In this document: piece after piece, positions 17,202-26,062 of the stretch
Numbering within the stretch: the stretch's first letter is position 1
Layout: each line of letters starts with the position of its first letter
NCBI RefSeq assembly: GCF_024397895.1
Contig: NZ_CP073346.1
Location: 2,542,001 to 2,606,000, forward strand
From: Pseudomonas benzenivorans
Lineage (GTDB): Bacteria; Pseudomonadota; Gammaproteobacteria; Pseudomonadales; Pseudomonadaceae
DNA: 64,000 nucleotides
Direction: 5' to 3'
The notes under the pieces: generated by a model
Seen by the model: the letters and a program-made list of their open reading frames with translations, nothing else
What the model was told of the DNA's origin: nothing
The model's database searches: none
Position numbers and translations under genes: made by a program

Positions 17202-17696
17202 CTAGTCCATGGCGCGCTTCAGGTGTACCAGGCGAATCCGCTCACGCGTCTCCGCATTGGCCCCCGGACCGGCGCAGACGCCAATGTCTTCCAGGCTCAC
17301 CTCCTGACCGTCCTGGTCACAAAACTTTACGTGCGCCAGTGGCGAGCCGGTTTTCTTGTTTATCAGCACGACCGGCGGTCCCTCGGTGTGGGGATACCAG
17401 CGGTCCCCCCACTGCAGCATGCCCATGATGATCGTGTTGATCTCCTGACCTTTTGCCGTGAGGTAGTAATCGACGCTGCCACCGCGGTTCTGTTTCTGCA
17501 GAACCTCATGTTCGAGAAGCAATTTCAACCGCTTGGAAAGGATGCTCTTGGACATGCCCAGATTGCGTTGGAAGTCATCAAACTTGGTCGCGCCCCATAG
17601 CGCCTCCCTGACGATCAGCACATTCCACCAGTCGCCGAGGACGTCGAGAGACCGTGCCAGCGAGCAATTTCGTGCTTCAAAGCTCACTCTTTCCAT
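17202..17696 (-). CDS. HxlR-family winged-helix regulator
   Basis: 164 residues. Seen: CSLARSLDVLGDWWNVLIVRE, FDDFQRNLGMSKSILSKRLK and a wing with YYLTAKG, all typical of HxlR. ATG 17696 follows AGGTG with seven-base spacing and is preferred to the upstream TTG. It is divergent from the small secreted protein and DUF1329 gene, which it may repress. The segment 17057-17201 holds no gene I can support. Confidence 0.88.
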   Translation of the reverse strand: MERVSFEARNCSLARSLDVLGDWWNVLIVREALWGATKFDDFQRNLGMSKSILSKRLKLLLEHEVLQKQNRGGSVDYYLTAKGQEINTIIMGMLQWGDRWYPHTEGPPVVLINKKTGSPLAHVKFCDQDGQEVSLEDIGVCAGPGANAETRERIRLVHLKRAMD

Positions 17697-17757
17697 AAAC
17701 AAACACCTAAAACTCTGAAAAATAAAGGGAATTAATCAAGCTCGGAAACGTCTTGAC

Positions 17758-17776
17758 AGGTTCTATAATCGAACCT
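17758..17776. promoter_or_regulatory. Operator-like palindrome between hxlR-type gene and secreted-protein gene
   Basis: AGGTTC-TATAATC-GAACCT is a perfect 6-base inverted repeat enclosing a -10-like TATAAT and partly overlapping a TTGACA (17753-17758). This suits binding of the HxlR dimer over promoter elements. The exact promoter is uncertain because the TTGACA and TATAAT are only five bases apart. Confidence 0.5.
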
Positions 17777-17839
17777 AGGCTGTTGATGGTTTCATCATGG
17801 AACCCAATGCGCCGCAAGTCAAATTTTGGAGCGATCGAC

Positions 17840-18154
17840 ATGAGCAGAATGTTGCACCTCAGCCTGGTGGCCGTCGTCATGACGTGCCTGGCGGGCTACG
17901 CCTCCGCAAGTCAAGAGCAGCTCGAACAAGCCTGCCTGACCAATGAGATAGATAAGGAATTGATCAGCAGCAGCATGGCCATCACCGCCGGCGAGTGCCA
18001 CCTGAGTGCTGCAAACAGCGATAAGCAGCTTGCCATGCAGCATGCGCAATTCGCCTACAGCTGGTTTTCCTATGCCCAACAGATATCAGGCGGCATCAGT
18101 CCGACCTACCTGAAACTGGCCGCCGCTAAAATTGACGAACTGCAGGCTAAATAA
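17840..18154 (+). CDS. Small secreted protein of unknown function
   Basis: 104 residues with a Sec signal peptide (LVAVVMTCLAGYASASQ, cleavage near residue 23) and a mature part of about 80 residues holding two Cys (EQACLTNE and AGECHLS). GGAG precedes ATG 17840 by eight bases. The stop is one base before the DUF1329 gene, so the two are almost certainly co-translated. I do not recognise the family. Confidence 0.7.
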   Translation: MSRMLHLSLVAVVMTCLAGYASASQEQLEQACLTNEIDKELISSSMAITAGECHLSAANSDKQLAMQHAQFAYSWFSYAQQISGGISPTYLKLAAAKIDELQAK

Positions 18155-18155
18155 T

Positions 18156-19457
18156 ATGAAGAAAAATATTCTGCTTTCTTTGTTGTTGCTGGGGTGCGTG
18201 TCTGCCCATGGCCAGGAACTGACCGCGCTGGGCGCTGAAGTGGCGGCCAACGCCGACGGCTCGATCCCCGCCTGGACCGGTGGCCTCAAAGTATCCGGCT
18301 CCGAACTTTCCGATCCCTTTGCCGGTGAGTCATCGCTGCTGCGCATCACCCCTGAAAACTACCAGGCGCACAAGGGTCATCTCACCGATGGCCAGGTCGC
18401 CATGCTGCAGCGCTACCCGGACAGCTACTTTATCAATGTCTATCCGACCCACCGCACCGCTGCGCTACCTGAGTCAGTGCTGGAGGCCGCCAGGTATAAC
18501 GCGCGCCACGCGAAGTTGAGTGCCGACGGCAACGGGGTGGAGGGCTACAAGGGCTACTACCCCTTCCCAGCGCCGAAGAATGGCGTCGAGGCCATCTGGA
18601 ACCATTTCATGCGCTACCGGGGGGGAAGCCTGGTCCGCGATCAGTTGCAGGTCATCACCCAGGCCAATGGCAGCTTCAGCGAAGTCAGGATGAAAGAGGA
18701 GGGGGCCTGGCCGGAAAAACTCGATGGCTATGATGAGGTCGATGACAAGAACGTCCTGTTCTTCGCCCGCCAGGCCGTGGTCGCTCCGTCACGCCTTGCC
18801 GGCAACATTCTGCTGGTTCATGAAACCGTCAACCAGGTGGAACAGCCGCGCCTGGCCTGGATGTACAACGCCGGTCAGCGCCGGGTGCGGCGCGCGCCGC
18901 AGGTTGCCTATGACGGCCCCGGCACTGCGGCGGACGGTCTGCGCACTTCGGATAACGCCGACATGTATATCGGCTCGCCGGATCGCTACGACTGGACGCT
19001 GGAAGGCAAGCAGGAAATCTACATTCCCTACAACAACTTCCGCCTGACCGACCAATCGCTTACGGTCGCCGATGTCGCCAGCAAGGGCCATGTCAATCAG
19101 AACCTGACCCGGTACGAGAAGCATCGGGTGTGGAAAGTGGTCGGCAAACTGAAGCCCGGCATGCGTCACATCTACAGCAAGCGCGTGTTCTACCTCGATG
19201 AGGACACCTGGCAGATCGCCCTGGCCGAGCAATACGACAACCGCGGTGAACTGTGGCGCGTATCCGAAGGCTTCCACGTGCAATTCCATTACGCCGACGT
19301 GCCCTGGTATGCCGGCGAGGCGATCTACGACCTGAACAGCTCGCGCTACCTGATTTACGGCCTGCTGGTAGATGCCCAGCATCCCATCCAGTTTGGCGTC
19401 AGAACCTCCAAGAGTGAGTTCCAGCCTGCTGCGCTGCGCCGTATGGGAGTCAAGTAG
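18156..19457 (+). CDS. DUF1329 outer-membrane-associated protein
   Basis: 433 residues with an N-terminal signal (LLLLGCVSAHGQEL; the Cys is lipobox-like). The mature part has DUF1329 hallmarks: GSIPAWTGGL near the N-terminus, GVEAIWNHFMRYRGG, RRVRRAPQVAYDGPG and PYNNFRL. DUF1329 proteins resemble LolA/LolB-like lipid carriers and usually pair with a DUF1302 protein and a degradation operon; no DUF1302 gene is adjacent here. It is immediately downstream of the small secreted protein and divergent from HxlR. Confidence 0.85.
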   Translation: MKKNILLSLLLLGCVSAHGQELTALGAEVAANADGSIPAWTGGLKVSGSELSDPFAGESSLLRITPENYQAHKGHLTDGQVAMLQRYPDSYFINVYPTHRTAALPESVLEAARYNARHAKLSADGNGVEGYKGYYPFPAPKNGVEAIWNHFMRYRGGSLVRDQLQVITQANGSFSEVRMKEEGAWPEKLDGYDEVDDKNVLFFARQAVVAPSRLAGNILLVHETVNQVEQPRLAWMYNAGQRRVRRAPQVAYDGPGTAADGLRTSDNADMYIGSPDRYDWTLEGKQEIYIPYNNFRLTDQSLTVADVASKGHVNQNLTRYEKHRVWKVVGKLKPGMRHIYSKRVFYLDEDTWQIALAEQYDNRGELWRVSEGFHVQFHYADVPWYAGEAIYDLNSSRYLIYGLLVDAQHPIQFGVRTSKSEFQPAALRRMGVK

Positions 19458-20011
19458 GTCGGCCTCGACGACTGATGGCGGCGCGACTCATCGGGTTAAA
19501 GCGCAGTACCACCGATGAGTCGCCAACCGCCATTCGAGGGTGAAACGCCGTCTGGTTTTCCCTGCGCCCGGCAACGAGTGGCGGCGGCATCTGCGAGTAC
19601 TGGAGCCCCCACGGTCGCGCCTACCAGGGTTGCTACACCGTTGGTGGCGACCATGGACCCGAACAGCCTGCCCGGGCTAGACACCGGGGTCAGGCAGACG
19701 GCCAGCGGCGATTTGACGCCGGACCATGCTGCAACTCGACCTTCATCCGACACAGACCTGGCCCCCGGAGTCCCGGATGCGCTCGAAGCGGGCGCCGATT
19801 ACCGGATGAAGAACATCGCCAGCGCTCCTCGACCCGCCGCTACGCCCCCTTCGACAGGATTGGCAAGTGTCCAGAAGACTGGGCGAGTCGGTCTTGATTA
19901 CTGAACATAGTGGCCAGCACGCCACACTACAGTGTCCATATATTCGGAATTGGCTGCTCGACGACTTCTAACCAACTCAATAAATTGTTGTTTTAAAAGA
20001 ATATTCTTGAT
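19458..20011. other. Intergenic stretch with no supported gene
   Basis: Open frames exist on both strands (for example plus 19515-19904) but third-position GC looks lower than in the neighbouring genes, there is no ribosome site, and the translations resemble no family I know. It may be decayed DNA. The last part (about 19905-20000) is AT-rich and leads into the dctP promoter. Confidence 0.5.
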
Positions 20012-20027
20012 TGGCATGGAGTTAGCA
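20012..20027 (+). promoter_or_regulatory. Sigma54 (RpoN) -24/-12 promoter candidate for dctPQM
   Basis: TGGCATG-gagt-TAGCA matches the consensus TGGCAyr-N4-TTGCw with one mismatch; GG (20013-20014) and GC (20025-20026) have the required 12-base offset. It is about 107 bases upstream of dctP. TRAP dct operons are commonly RpoN-dependent through DctB/DctD. Confidence 0.5.
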
Positions 20028-20108
20028 ATGGCCATGAGCTTACGGCTAGCGCCCTTCCAACGCGGACTTCCGCTGGTGCAGGTGCGCGCCCAGGTCGTGA
20101 CTGTTTCG

Positions 20109-20127
20109 AAACAACAACAAGAAGGAA
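20109..20127 (+). promoter_or_regulatory. Crc/Hfq-type A-rich leader motif before dctP
   Basis: AAACAACAACAAGAAGGAA covers the Shine-Dalgarno. This repeated AAN pattern is the catabolite-activity motif to which Hfq with Crc binds in Pseudomonas to block translation when preferred carbon sources are present. Confidence 0.65.
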
Positions 20128-20133
20128 CTCCGT

Positions 20134-21219
20134 ATGTCGATCAAGCAACAGCTTTCCCGCCTCACCTGCGGCATCAGTGCCGCCACGCTGCTGTCTTCCA
20201 GCCTGCTGGCCACCCCGGCGGTCGCCACCGAGAAGGTCCGCTGGCAGGTGCCGCTGGCCTTCCCTTCGCACCTGGTCGGCCTGGTTACCCCGGTCAAGCA
20301 CCTGGCCGACCAGCTCAAGGCGATTTCCGGCGGCGACATGCAGTTGCGCTACTACGAGCCGGGCGAGCTGGTCCCGCCGTTCGAGATCATGAATGCGGTG
20401 AGCACCGGCAAGTACCCGGCCGGCTTCACCTGGGTCGGCTATGACCAGGGCACCATCCCCGCCCTGCCGCTCTATTCCGGCGCACCCTTCAACCTGGAGC
20501 CGCCGGCCTACCTGGCCTGGTACTACCAGGGCGACGGCAAGAAGCTGCTGGAGGAGATCTACGCCGAGCACAACATCCACCCGATGCTGTGCAGCGTCAT
20601 CGGCCCGGAGGGCGCCGGCTGGTTCGCCAAGCCGATCAACGACCTGAAGGACTTCGACGGCCTGCGCATTCGCTTCGCCGGCATCGGCGGCAAGGTGCTG
20701 GAGAAGCTCGGCGCCTCGGTCACCATGATCCCCGGCGGCGAGATCTACCAGGCGCTGGAGCGCAAGACCATCGACGCCACCGAGTTCTCCCAGCCGGCCA
20801 TCGACAAGATGCTGGGGCTGGACCAGATCATCAAGAACTACATCATGCCGGGCTGGCACCAGACCCTGACCACCTCGCACCTGCTGGTCAACCAGGGTGT
20901 GTGGGACAAGCTCCAGCCGCAAAGCCGCGCGCTGATCGAGATGGGCTGCGAGTCGGCCACCCTCAAGGGCTTCGCCGAGAGCGAGTGGGCCCAGCCAACC
21001 GCCCTGGCCGAGTACCAGAAGGAAGGCGTGCAGGCGCAGAACCTGCCGGAGCCGGTGCTGCGCGAGCTGCAGCGGGTGACCAACGAGGTGCTGGACGAAA
21101 TCGCCGGCCAGGACGCCATGTTCAAGCGCGTGCTGACCAGCCAGCGCGACTTCATGCAGCACCACGCCACCTGGCACCGCATGGGCTACCTGCCGCGCGA
21201 CTTCTACCAGCAGGACTGA
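20134..21219 (+). CDS. dctP: TRAP transporter substrate-binding protein (DctP family)
   Basis: 361 residues: a signal peptide (about 1-31, ...SLLATPAVATE) and a DctP fold. Seen: YEPGELVPPFEIMNAVSTGK, GLRIRFAGIGGKVLEKLG and the substrate-clamp region GGEIYQALERKTIDATEFS; the Arg in LRIRF is the usual carboxylate ligand. The EIYQALERKTIDA stretch resembles the TakP (keto-acid) branch rather than classical C4-dicarboxylate binders. It acts in the periplasm with DctQ/DctM encoded just downstream. Confidence 0.9.
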   Translation: MSIKQQLSRLTCGISAATLLSSSLLATPAVATEKVRWQVPLAFPSHLVGLVTPVKHLADQLKAISGGDMQLRYYEPGELVPPFEIMNAVSTGKYPAGFTWVGYDQGTIPALPLYSGAPFNLEPPAYLAWYYQGDGKKLLEEIYAEHNIHPMLCSVIGPEGAGWFAKPINDLKDFDGLRIRFAGIGGKVLEKLGASVTMIPGGEIYQALERKTIDATEFSQPAIDKMLGLDQIIKNYIMPGWHQTLTTSHLLVNQGVWDKLQPQSRALIEMGCESATLKGFAESEWAQPTALAEYQKEGVQAQNLPEPVLRELQRVTNEVLDEIAGQDAMFKRVLTSQRDFMQHHATWHRMGYLPRDFYQQD

Positions 21220-21298
21220 TCGCACCACCCCGAACCTCGACGGGCCCGGCCATGCCGGTGCCCGTCGATTGCCTTTGCCTGCCAAGCCCGAGGTATTT

Positions 21299-21907
21299 GT
21301 GTCTCAGCCCTCCGCTTCTCCCGACCTGCCTGCCACTGCCCCGCAGCCGCTGCCGAGCAACCGTCTGTCCTGGTACCTCGATCGCCTGATCGTCGCCATC
21401 GGCCGGGCCAGCGCCTGGCTGTGGCTGCTGGTGCTGCTGGTGGTGCTCAGCAACGTGTTCAGCCGTTTCGTCATGGCCCGCGGTTCGATCGGCCTGGAAG
21501 AGCTGTCCTGGCACCTGTTCGGCGCCGCCATGATGCTGTCGCTGGGCTACGCCGTGGTGCGCGACGATCACGTGCGCGTCGATGTGCTGCGGGAGAAGCT
21601 CTCCCTGCGCACCCAGGCCCGCATCGAGCTGCTGGGCATCGCCCTGCTGGCACTACCGGTGGTCTCCCTGATGATCCATACCCTGGTGCCCTACGCCTAC
21701 ACCGCGTTCATCTACCAGGAGCACTCCCAGGCACCCAGCGGCCTGCCCTACCGCTTCATCTTCAAGAGCGTGCTGCCCCTGGGCCTGATCCTCGTGGCCA
21801 TCGCCCTGGTCTCCCGGGCCTCGCGCTGCAGCACCCTGCTGTTCCAATTCCCCCGGGCCATTCAAACGCCTGCCGATGACCGCAACGGCGGCCATCCGAA
21901 TCCCTGA
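21299..21907 (+). CDS. dctQ: TRAP transporter small permease (DctQ)
   Basis: 202 residues with four hydrophobic segments; LSNVFSRFVMARGSIGLEELSWHLFG is typical of DctQ (quoted in part: SNVFSRFV and LEELSWHLFG). GTG 21299 is preferred because GAGG lies five bases before it; upstream codons are without homology. It ends 16 bases before dctM. Confidence 0.87.
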   Translation: MSQPSASPDLPATAPQPLPSNRLSWYLDRLIVAIGRASAWLWLLVLLVVLSNVFSRFVMARGSIGLEELSWHLFGAAMMLSLGYAVVRDDHVRVDVLREKLSLRTQARIELLGIALLALPVVSLMIHTLVPYAYTAFIYQEHSQAPSGLPYRFIFKSVLPLGLILVAIALVSRASRCSTLLFQFPRAIQTPADDRNGGHPNP

Positions 21908-21923
21908 TCACGAGGCTGAAGTA

Positions 21924-23294
<1,371 letters not shown>

Positions 23295-23339
23295 GCCGCT
23301 CGCCGTAGCGACCACGCCGAGGCCGGCAACGGCCGAGCC

Positions 23340-23597
23340 TTGGCGTTGGCCATGCCACTACTGTTCGACCTTCTCATCGCCCCGGTGCAACCCCTGGCAC
23401 CGAGCATCGCCAGCGCAGAGCGCAACGCCCTGCTGGCGGCGCTACAGCCGAGCAATGGCAGTCGCCGCCGCGCCGCCCTCGAGTTCGGCACCTCCCGCGC
23501 CAGCCTGTATAGCAGGCTGCGGCAAAACATCCTGAAGCAGCGCTCATCGATGCGTCCAGAAGGCTGGAAAGCGCCGTGCCGGCCATCGCCACGCTGA
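23340..23597 (+). pseudogene. Remnant of a Fis-type HTH C-terminus (sigma54 activator, probably hbcR)
   Basis: An open frame (ATG at 23352) encodes SAERNALLAALQPSNGS followed by RRRAALEFGTSRASLYSRLRQ, a clear Fis/HTH_8 domain as found at the end of NtrC-type activators. No AAA+ or receiver domain precedes it; the upstream DNA is dctM. Known: in P. aeruginosa the sigma54 activator hbcR lies next to the GntP permease and bdhA genes. Inference: this is what is left of hbcR, with the TRAP operon now joined to its 3' end. A stand-alone 80-residue HTH protein is the alternative. Confidence 0.55.
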
Positions 23598-23741
23598 ACA
23601 TGTCCAGTTTCTTGGAGCACCTATGCCTCAACACATGGGCCAAAAATCCTCCGACGAGTCCCCTCAACTTCCCGAGCAAAGCCCCGTGGTGACTAGGCCG
23701 CAGCTCGGCCAGAAGCTTTTCCACGACCGATCCGAGCTACC

Positions 23742-23757
23742 TGGCACATCTTTCGCT
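23742..23757 (+). promoter_or_regulatory. Sigma54 promoter candidate upstream of the GntP remnant
   Basis: TGGCACA-tctt-TCGCT matches TGGCACr-N4-TTGCw with one mismatch and correct GG-GC spacing (GG 23743-23744, GC 23755-23756). It is about 87 bases before the permease ATG. It fits the known RpoN control of the 3-hydroxybutyrate genes. Confidence 0.6.
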
Positions 23758-23812
23758 CTAGGCAAGTCACTACTCGTCGGACTCGACGTCGACGTGCCCT
23801 AGAGCACGCCAG

Positions 23813-23832
23813 AAAACAACAACAAGAAGGAA
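23813..23832 (+). promoter_or_regulatory. Crc/Hfq-type A-rich leader motif before the GntP remnant
   Basis: AAAACAACAACAAGAAGGAA spans the ribosome site and is nearly identical to the dctP leader. It is retained although the gene behind it is damaged. Confidence 0.6.
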
Positions 23833-23843
23833 TCGCCCTCACT

Positions 23844-24359
23844 ATGGGTACCTTGGATATTTTGCTGTCCCTCTGCCTGGCGATGGACCTCGCCTACCGC
23901 GGGTTCGACGTCCTCATCCTCGCCCCGTTGCTGGTTTTGTTAGCCGTGCTGTTGCGCGAGGCCGGCATTCCCAGGCACCTGCTGCCGGGCGCCATCGCCC
24001 TCGGCGCGTTCACGTTCACCATGGCCGCGCTGCCCGGCACCCCGGCGATCCTGAGCGCCATCCCCAGCCCCTTCTTCGGCACCGATGCCTTCACCGCGCC
24101 CATTCTCGGCCTGATCGGCGGCAGCATCATGCTGCTGCTCGGCGAAACGAGAGACGAGATGGGCGAGGTGACAGGTGCCGCCGCAGCGGTGCGTCCCCAG
24201 GATCGCGCCAGCCTGGGCAGCCGCGGTTTCGTCGGCAAGGACTTCGGCCCATCGCGCACCAACCGAAGTCTATGGCTGCACGACTGCTTCGCGCCGAGCG
24301 GCACGCTGTGCGCGGGCCTCTCACCCCTTGAGGCCAACTCTTGGCCTCGCGTGTTCTAG
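23844..24359 (+). pseudogene. Internally deleted GntP-family permease
   Basis: Residues 1-37 match the start of GntP permeases (LAYRGFDVLILAPLLVLLAVLL), then the frame jumps to REAGIPRHLLPGAIALGAF, which in intact family members lies roughly 80-90 residues later; homology goes on through FTMAALPGTPAILS and FFGTDAFTAPILGLIGG to about residue 98. The remaining ~70 residues are unrelated and the rest of the ~450-residue protein is absent. Known: the P. aeruginosa homologue next to bdhA is the presumed 3-hydroxybutyrate carrier. The product cannot be a working transporter. Confidence 0.75.
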
Positions 24360-24413
24360 GTGTCCCCCTATCCCATGGCGCGACCAGAAAGGCCGTGGGC
24401 AACAAAGCTGTAG

Positions 24414-24434
24414 CAACAATAACTACAAGAGGAA
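24414..24434 (+). promoter_or_regulatory. A-rich Crc/Hfq-type leader motif before the OprD-family gene
   Basis: CAACAATAACTACAAGAGGA lies directly before ATG 24441 and includes the ribosome site; its AAN-like periodicity resembles the dctP, gntP and dhcA leaders. Confidence 0.5.
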
Positions 24435-24440
24435 CTACCC

Positions 24441-25706
24441 ATGCGACAAAAGCCGACACTCTCCTGCCAGCTGCTGGCCACGAGTATCGCCCTGGGGCTG
24501 ACGCCCTCGGCATTCGCCGCCTTCGTCGACGACAGCAAGGCGACGCTGGATGCCCGCAACTTCTACATGAACCGCGACTTCCGCCAGAGCGGCGCCGCCC
24601 AGGCCAAGGCTGAAGAGTGGGCCCAGGGCTTCATGTTGCGCTTCGAGTCTGGCTATACCGAAGGCCCCATCGGCGTCGGCATCGACGCCATCGGCCTGCT
24701 CGGGATCAAGCTCGACTCCAGCCCGGACCGGGTCGGCACCGGCATCCTCAAGAGCGACCGCGAGGCGCCGAAGCGCGCCCAGGACGAGTACGGCGAGGCC
24801 GGCCTGACGGCCAAGCTGCGCGCTTCCAACAGCACCCTCAAGCTCGGCACCCTGCAACCGGTGCTGCCGGCGCTGATGCGCAACGACAGCCGCCTGCTGC
24901 CGCAGACCTTCCGCGGCGCCTGGCTCAACAGCAACGAGGTGGAGGGCCTGAGTCTCGACCTCGGCCGCATCGACCGGGTCAACCAGCGCGACTCCTCGGA
25001 CAATCAGGACATGACCGTGTTCAACGGCGGCAAGCGCAACATCGTACTGGGCAGTGCCAAGACCAGCGACGAATTCCTGTTCGCCGGCGGTCGCTACCAG
25101 TGGACCCCGGAGCTTTCCACCAGCTACTACTACGGCGGCCTCGACGGTATCTACAAGCAGCACCTGGTCAACCTGGTGCACCAGCTGCCATTGGCCGAGG
25201 GGCGCAGCTTCAAGTCGGATATCCGCTTCGCCCGCTCCAACGATGACGGCGGCAGCAACGTCGACAACGATGCCTTCGGCGCCTTGTTCACCTACCGTCT
25301 GGGGGCCCAGGGGTTCACCGCCGGCTACCAGCACCTCTCCGGCGACACCGGCTTCGCCTACATCGCCGGCTCCGACAACGCGCTGGTCAACCTGGTGCAG
25401 ATCAACGACTTCGGCAACCAGGACGAACGCTCCTGGCAACTGCGCTACGACTTCGACTTTGCCGCCCTCGGGGTGCCTGGACTGACCTTCATGACCCGTT
25501 ACCTGTCGGGCGACAACGTCGATCGCGGTGCAGGCCAGAGCGAAGGAAAGACCTGGGAGCGCAACACCGACATCGCCTACGTGTTCCAGGACGGACCGCT
25601 GAAGAACCTCGGCCTGCGCCTGCGCAACGCCACCACGCGCAGCAACGTCGGCAGCGATCTGGACGAGAACCGCTTCATCGTCAGCTACAGCCTGCCGCTC
25701 TGGTAA
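24441..25706 (+). CDS. OprD-family outer-membrane porin
   Basis: 421 residues: a signal peptide (...GLTPSAFAAF, about 27 residues) then an 18-strand OprD-type barrel. Seen: FVDDSKATLDARNFYMNRDF, GIDAIGLLGIKLDSSPDRVG, LLPQTFRGAWLNS and a C-terminal aromatic (SLPLW) for barrel assembly. OprD-family porins admit small carboxylates and amino acids. It sits between the GntP remnant and bdhA, so it may admit hydroxy- or keto-acids for either the TRAP system or 3-hydroxybutyrate use. Confidence 0.92.
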   Translation: MRQKPTLSCQLLATSIALGLTPSAFAAFVDDSKATLDARNFYMNRDFRQSGAAQAKAEEWAQGFMLRFESGYTEGPIGVGIDAIGLLGIKLDSSPDRVGTGILKSDREAPKRAQDEYGEAGLTAKLRASNSTLKLGTLQPVLPALMRNDSRLLPQTFRGAWLNSNEVEGLSLDLGRIDRVNQRDSSDNQDMTVFNGGKRNIVLGSAKTSDEFLFAGGRYQWTPELSTSYYYGGLDGIYKQHLVNLVHQLPLAEGRSFKSDIRFARSNDDGGSNVDNDAFGALFTYRLGAQGFTAGYQHLSGDTGFAYIAGSDNALVNLVQINDFGNQDERSWQLRYDFDFAALGVPGLTFMTRYLSGDNVDRGAGQSEGKTWERNTDIAYVFQDGPLKNLGLRLRNATTRSNVGSDLDENRFIVSYSLPLW

Positions 25707-25747
25707 GGCGGCGCCGACGCATTGCGACTACTCCTCGTGGAAGTCTT

Positions 25748-25773
25748 GCCGGGCCACGCAGGCCCGGCCTTTT
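25748..25773 (+). terminator. Intrinsic terminator of the OprD gene
   Basis: GCCGGGCC-ACGCA-GGCCCGGC is a perfect 8-bp stem followed by CTTTTC, 41 bases after the stop codon. Confidence 0.75.
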
Positions 25774-25984
25774 CAGCCGTTGGCAGGCGAATTCTGCCGG
25801 TGCAGTAGAGTGAACATCCAACGAGCTGACGTGCGGCGGGGCATCGACTGAATACGGCAGTGATTCGGCTCGCAGCTGAATCCTTGGAGAAATACCGGAA
25901 GCGCGGTCCTCTCGGGGACTGCCCAGCCGGGGACGATTTACCCGGGTTGGGTTTGTAGCACAGACAAGCCCCAGGGTGCCGGCG

Positions 25985-26010
25985 GCCCGCGCACCATTCG
26001 GTGCGCGGGC
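25985..26010. promoter_or_regulatory. Perfect 11-bp hairpin in the bdhA upstream region
   Basis: GCCCGCGCACC-ATTC-GGTGCGCGGGC, 52 bases before bdhA. No T-run follows on the plus strand. A decayed version occurs at the relic copy (30949-31100). It may be a terminator-like leader structure or a protein-binding site. The rest of 25774-26062 holds the bdhA promoter, which I could not place. Confidence 0.6.
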
Positions 26011-26062
26011 GCGGGTTCCGCATGGCCCGATTACATTCTTGGCTGCATGAAAAGGAGGCCCT

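Noticed and set aside
17753..17769. TTGACA and TATAAT as one promoter
   Set aside because: The two elements are only five bases apart, so they cannot form a standard -35/-10 pair; kept as an operator-like palindrome instead.
26040..26062. Sigma54 promoter directly before bdhA
   Set aside because: TGGCCCG at 26023 has no GC at the required -12 position, so no RpoN match was accepted there.
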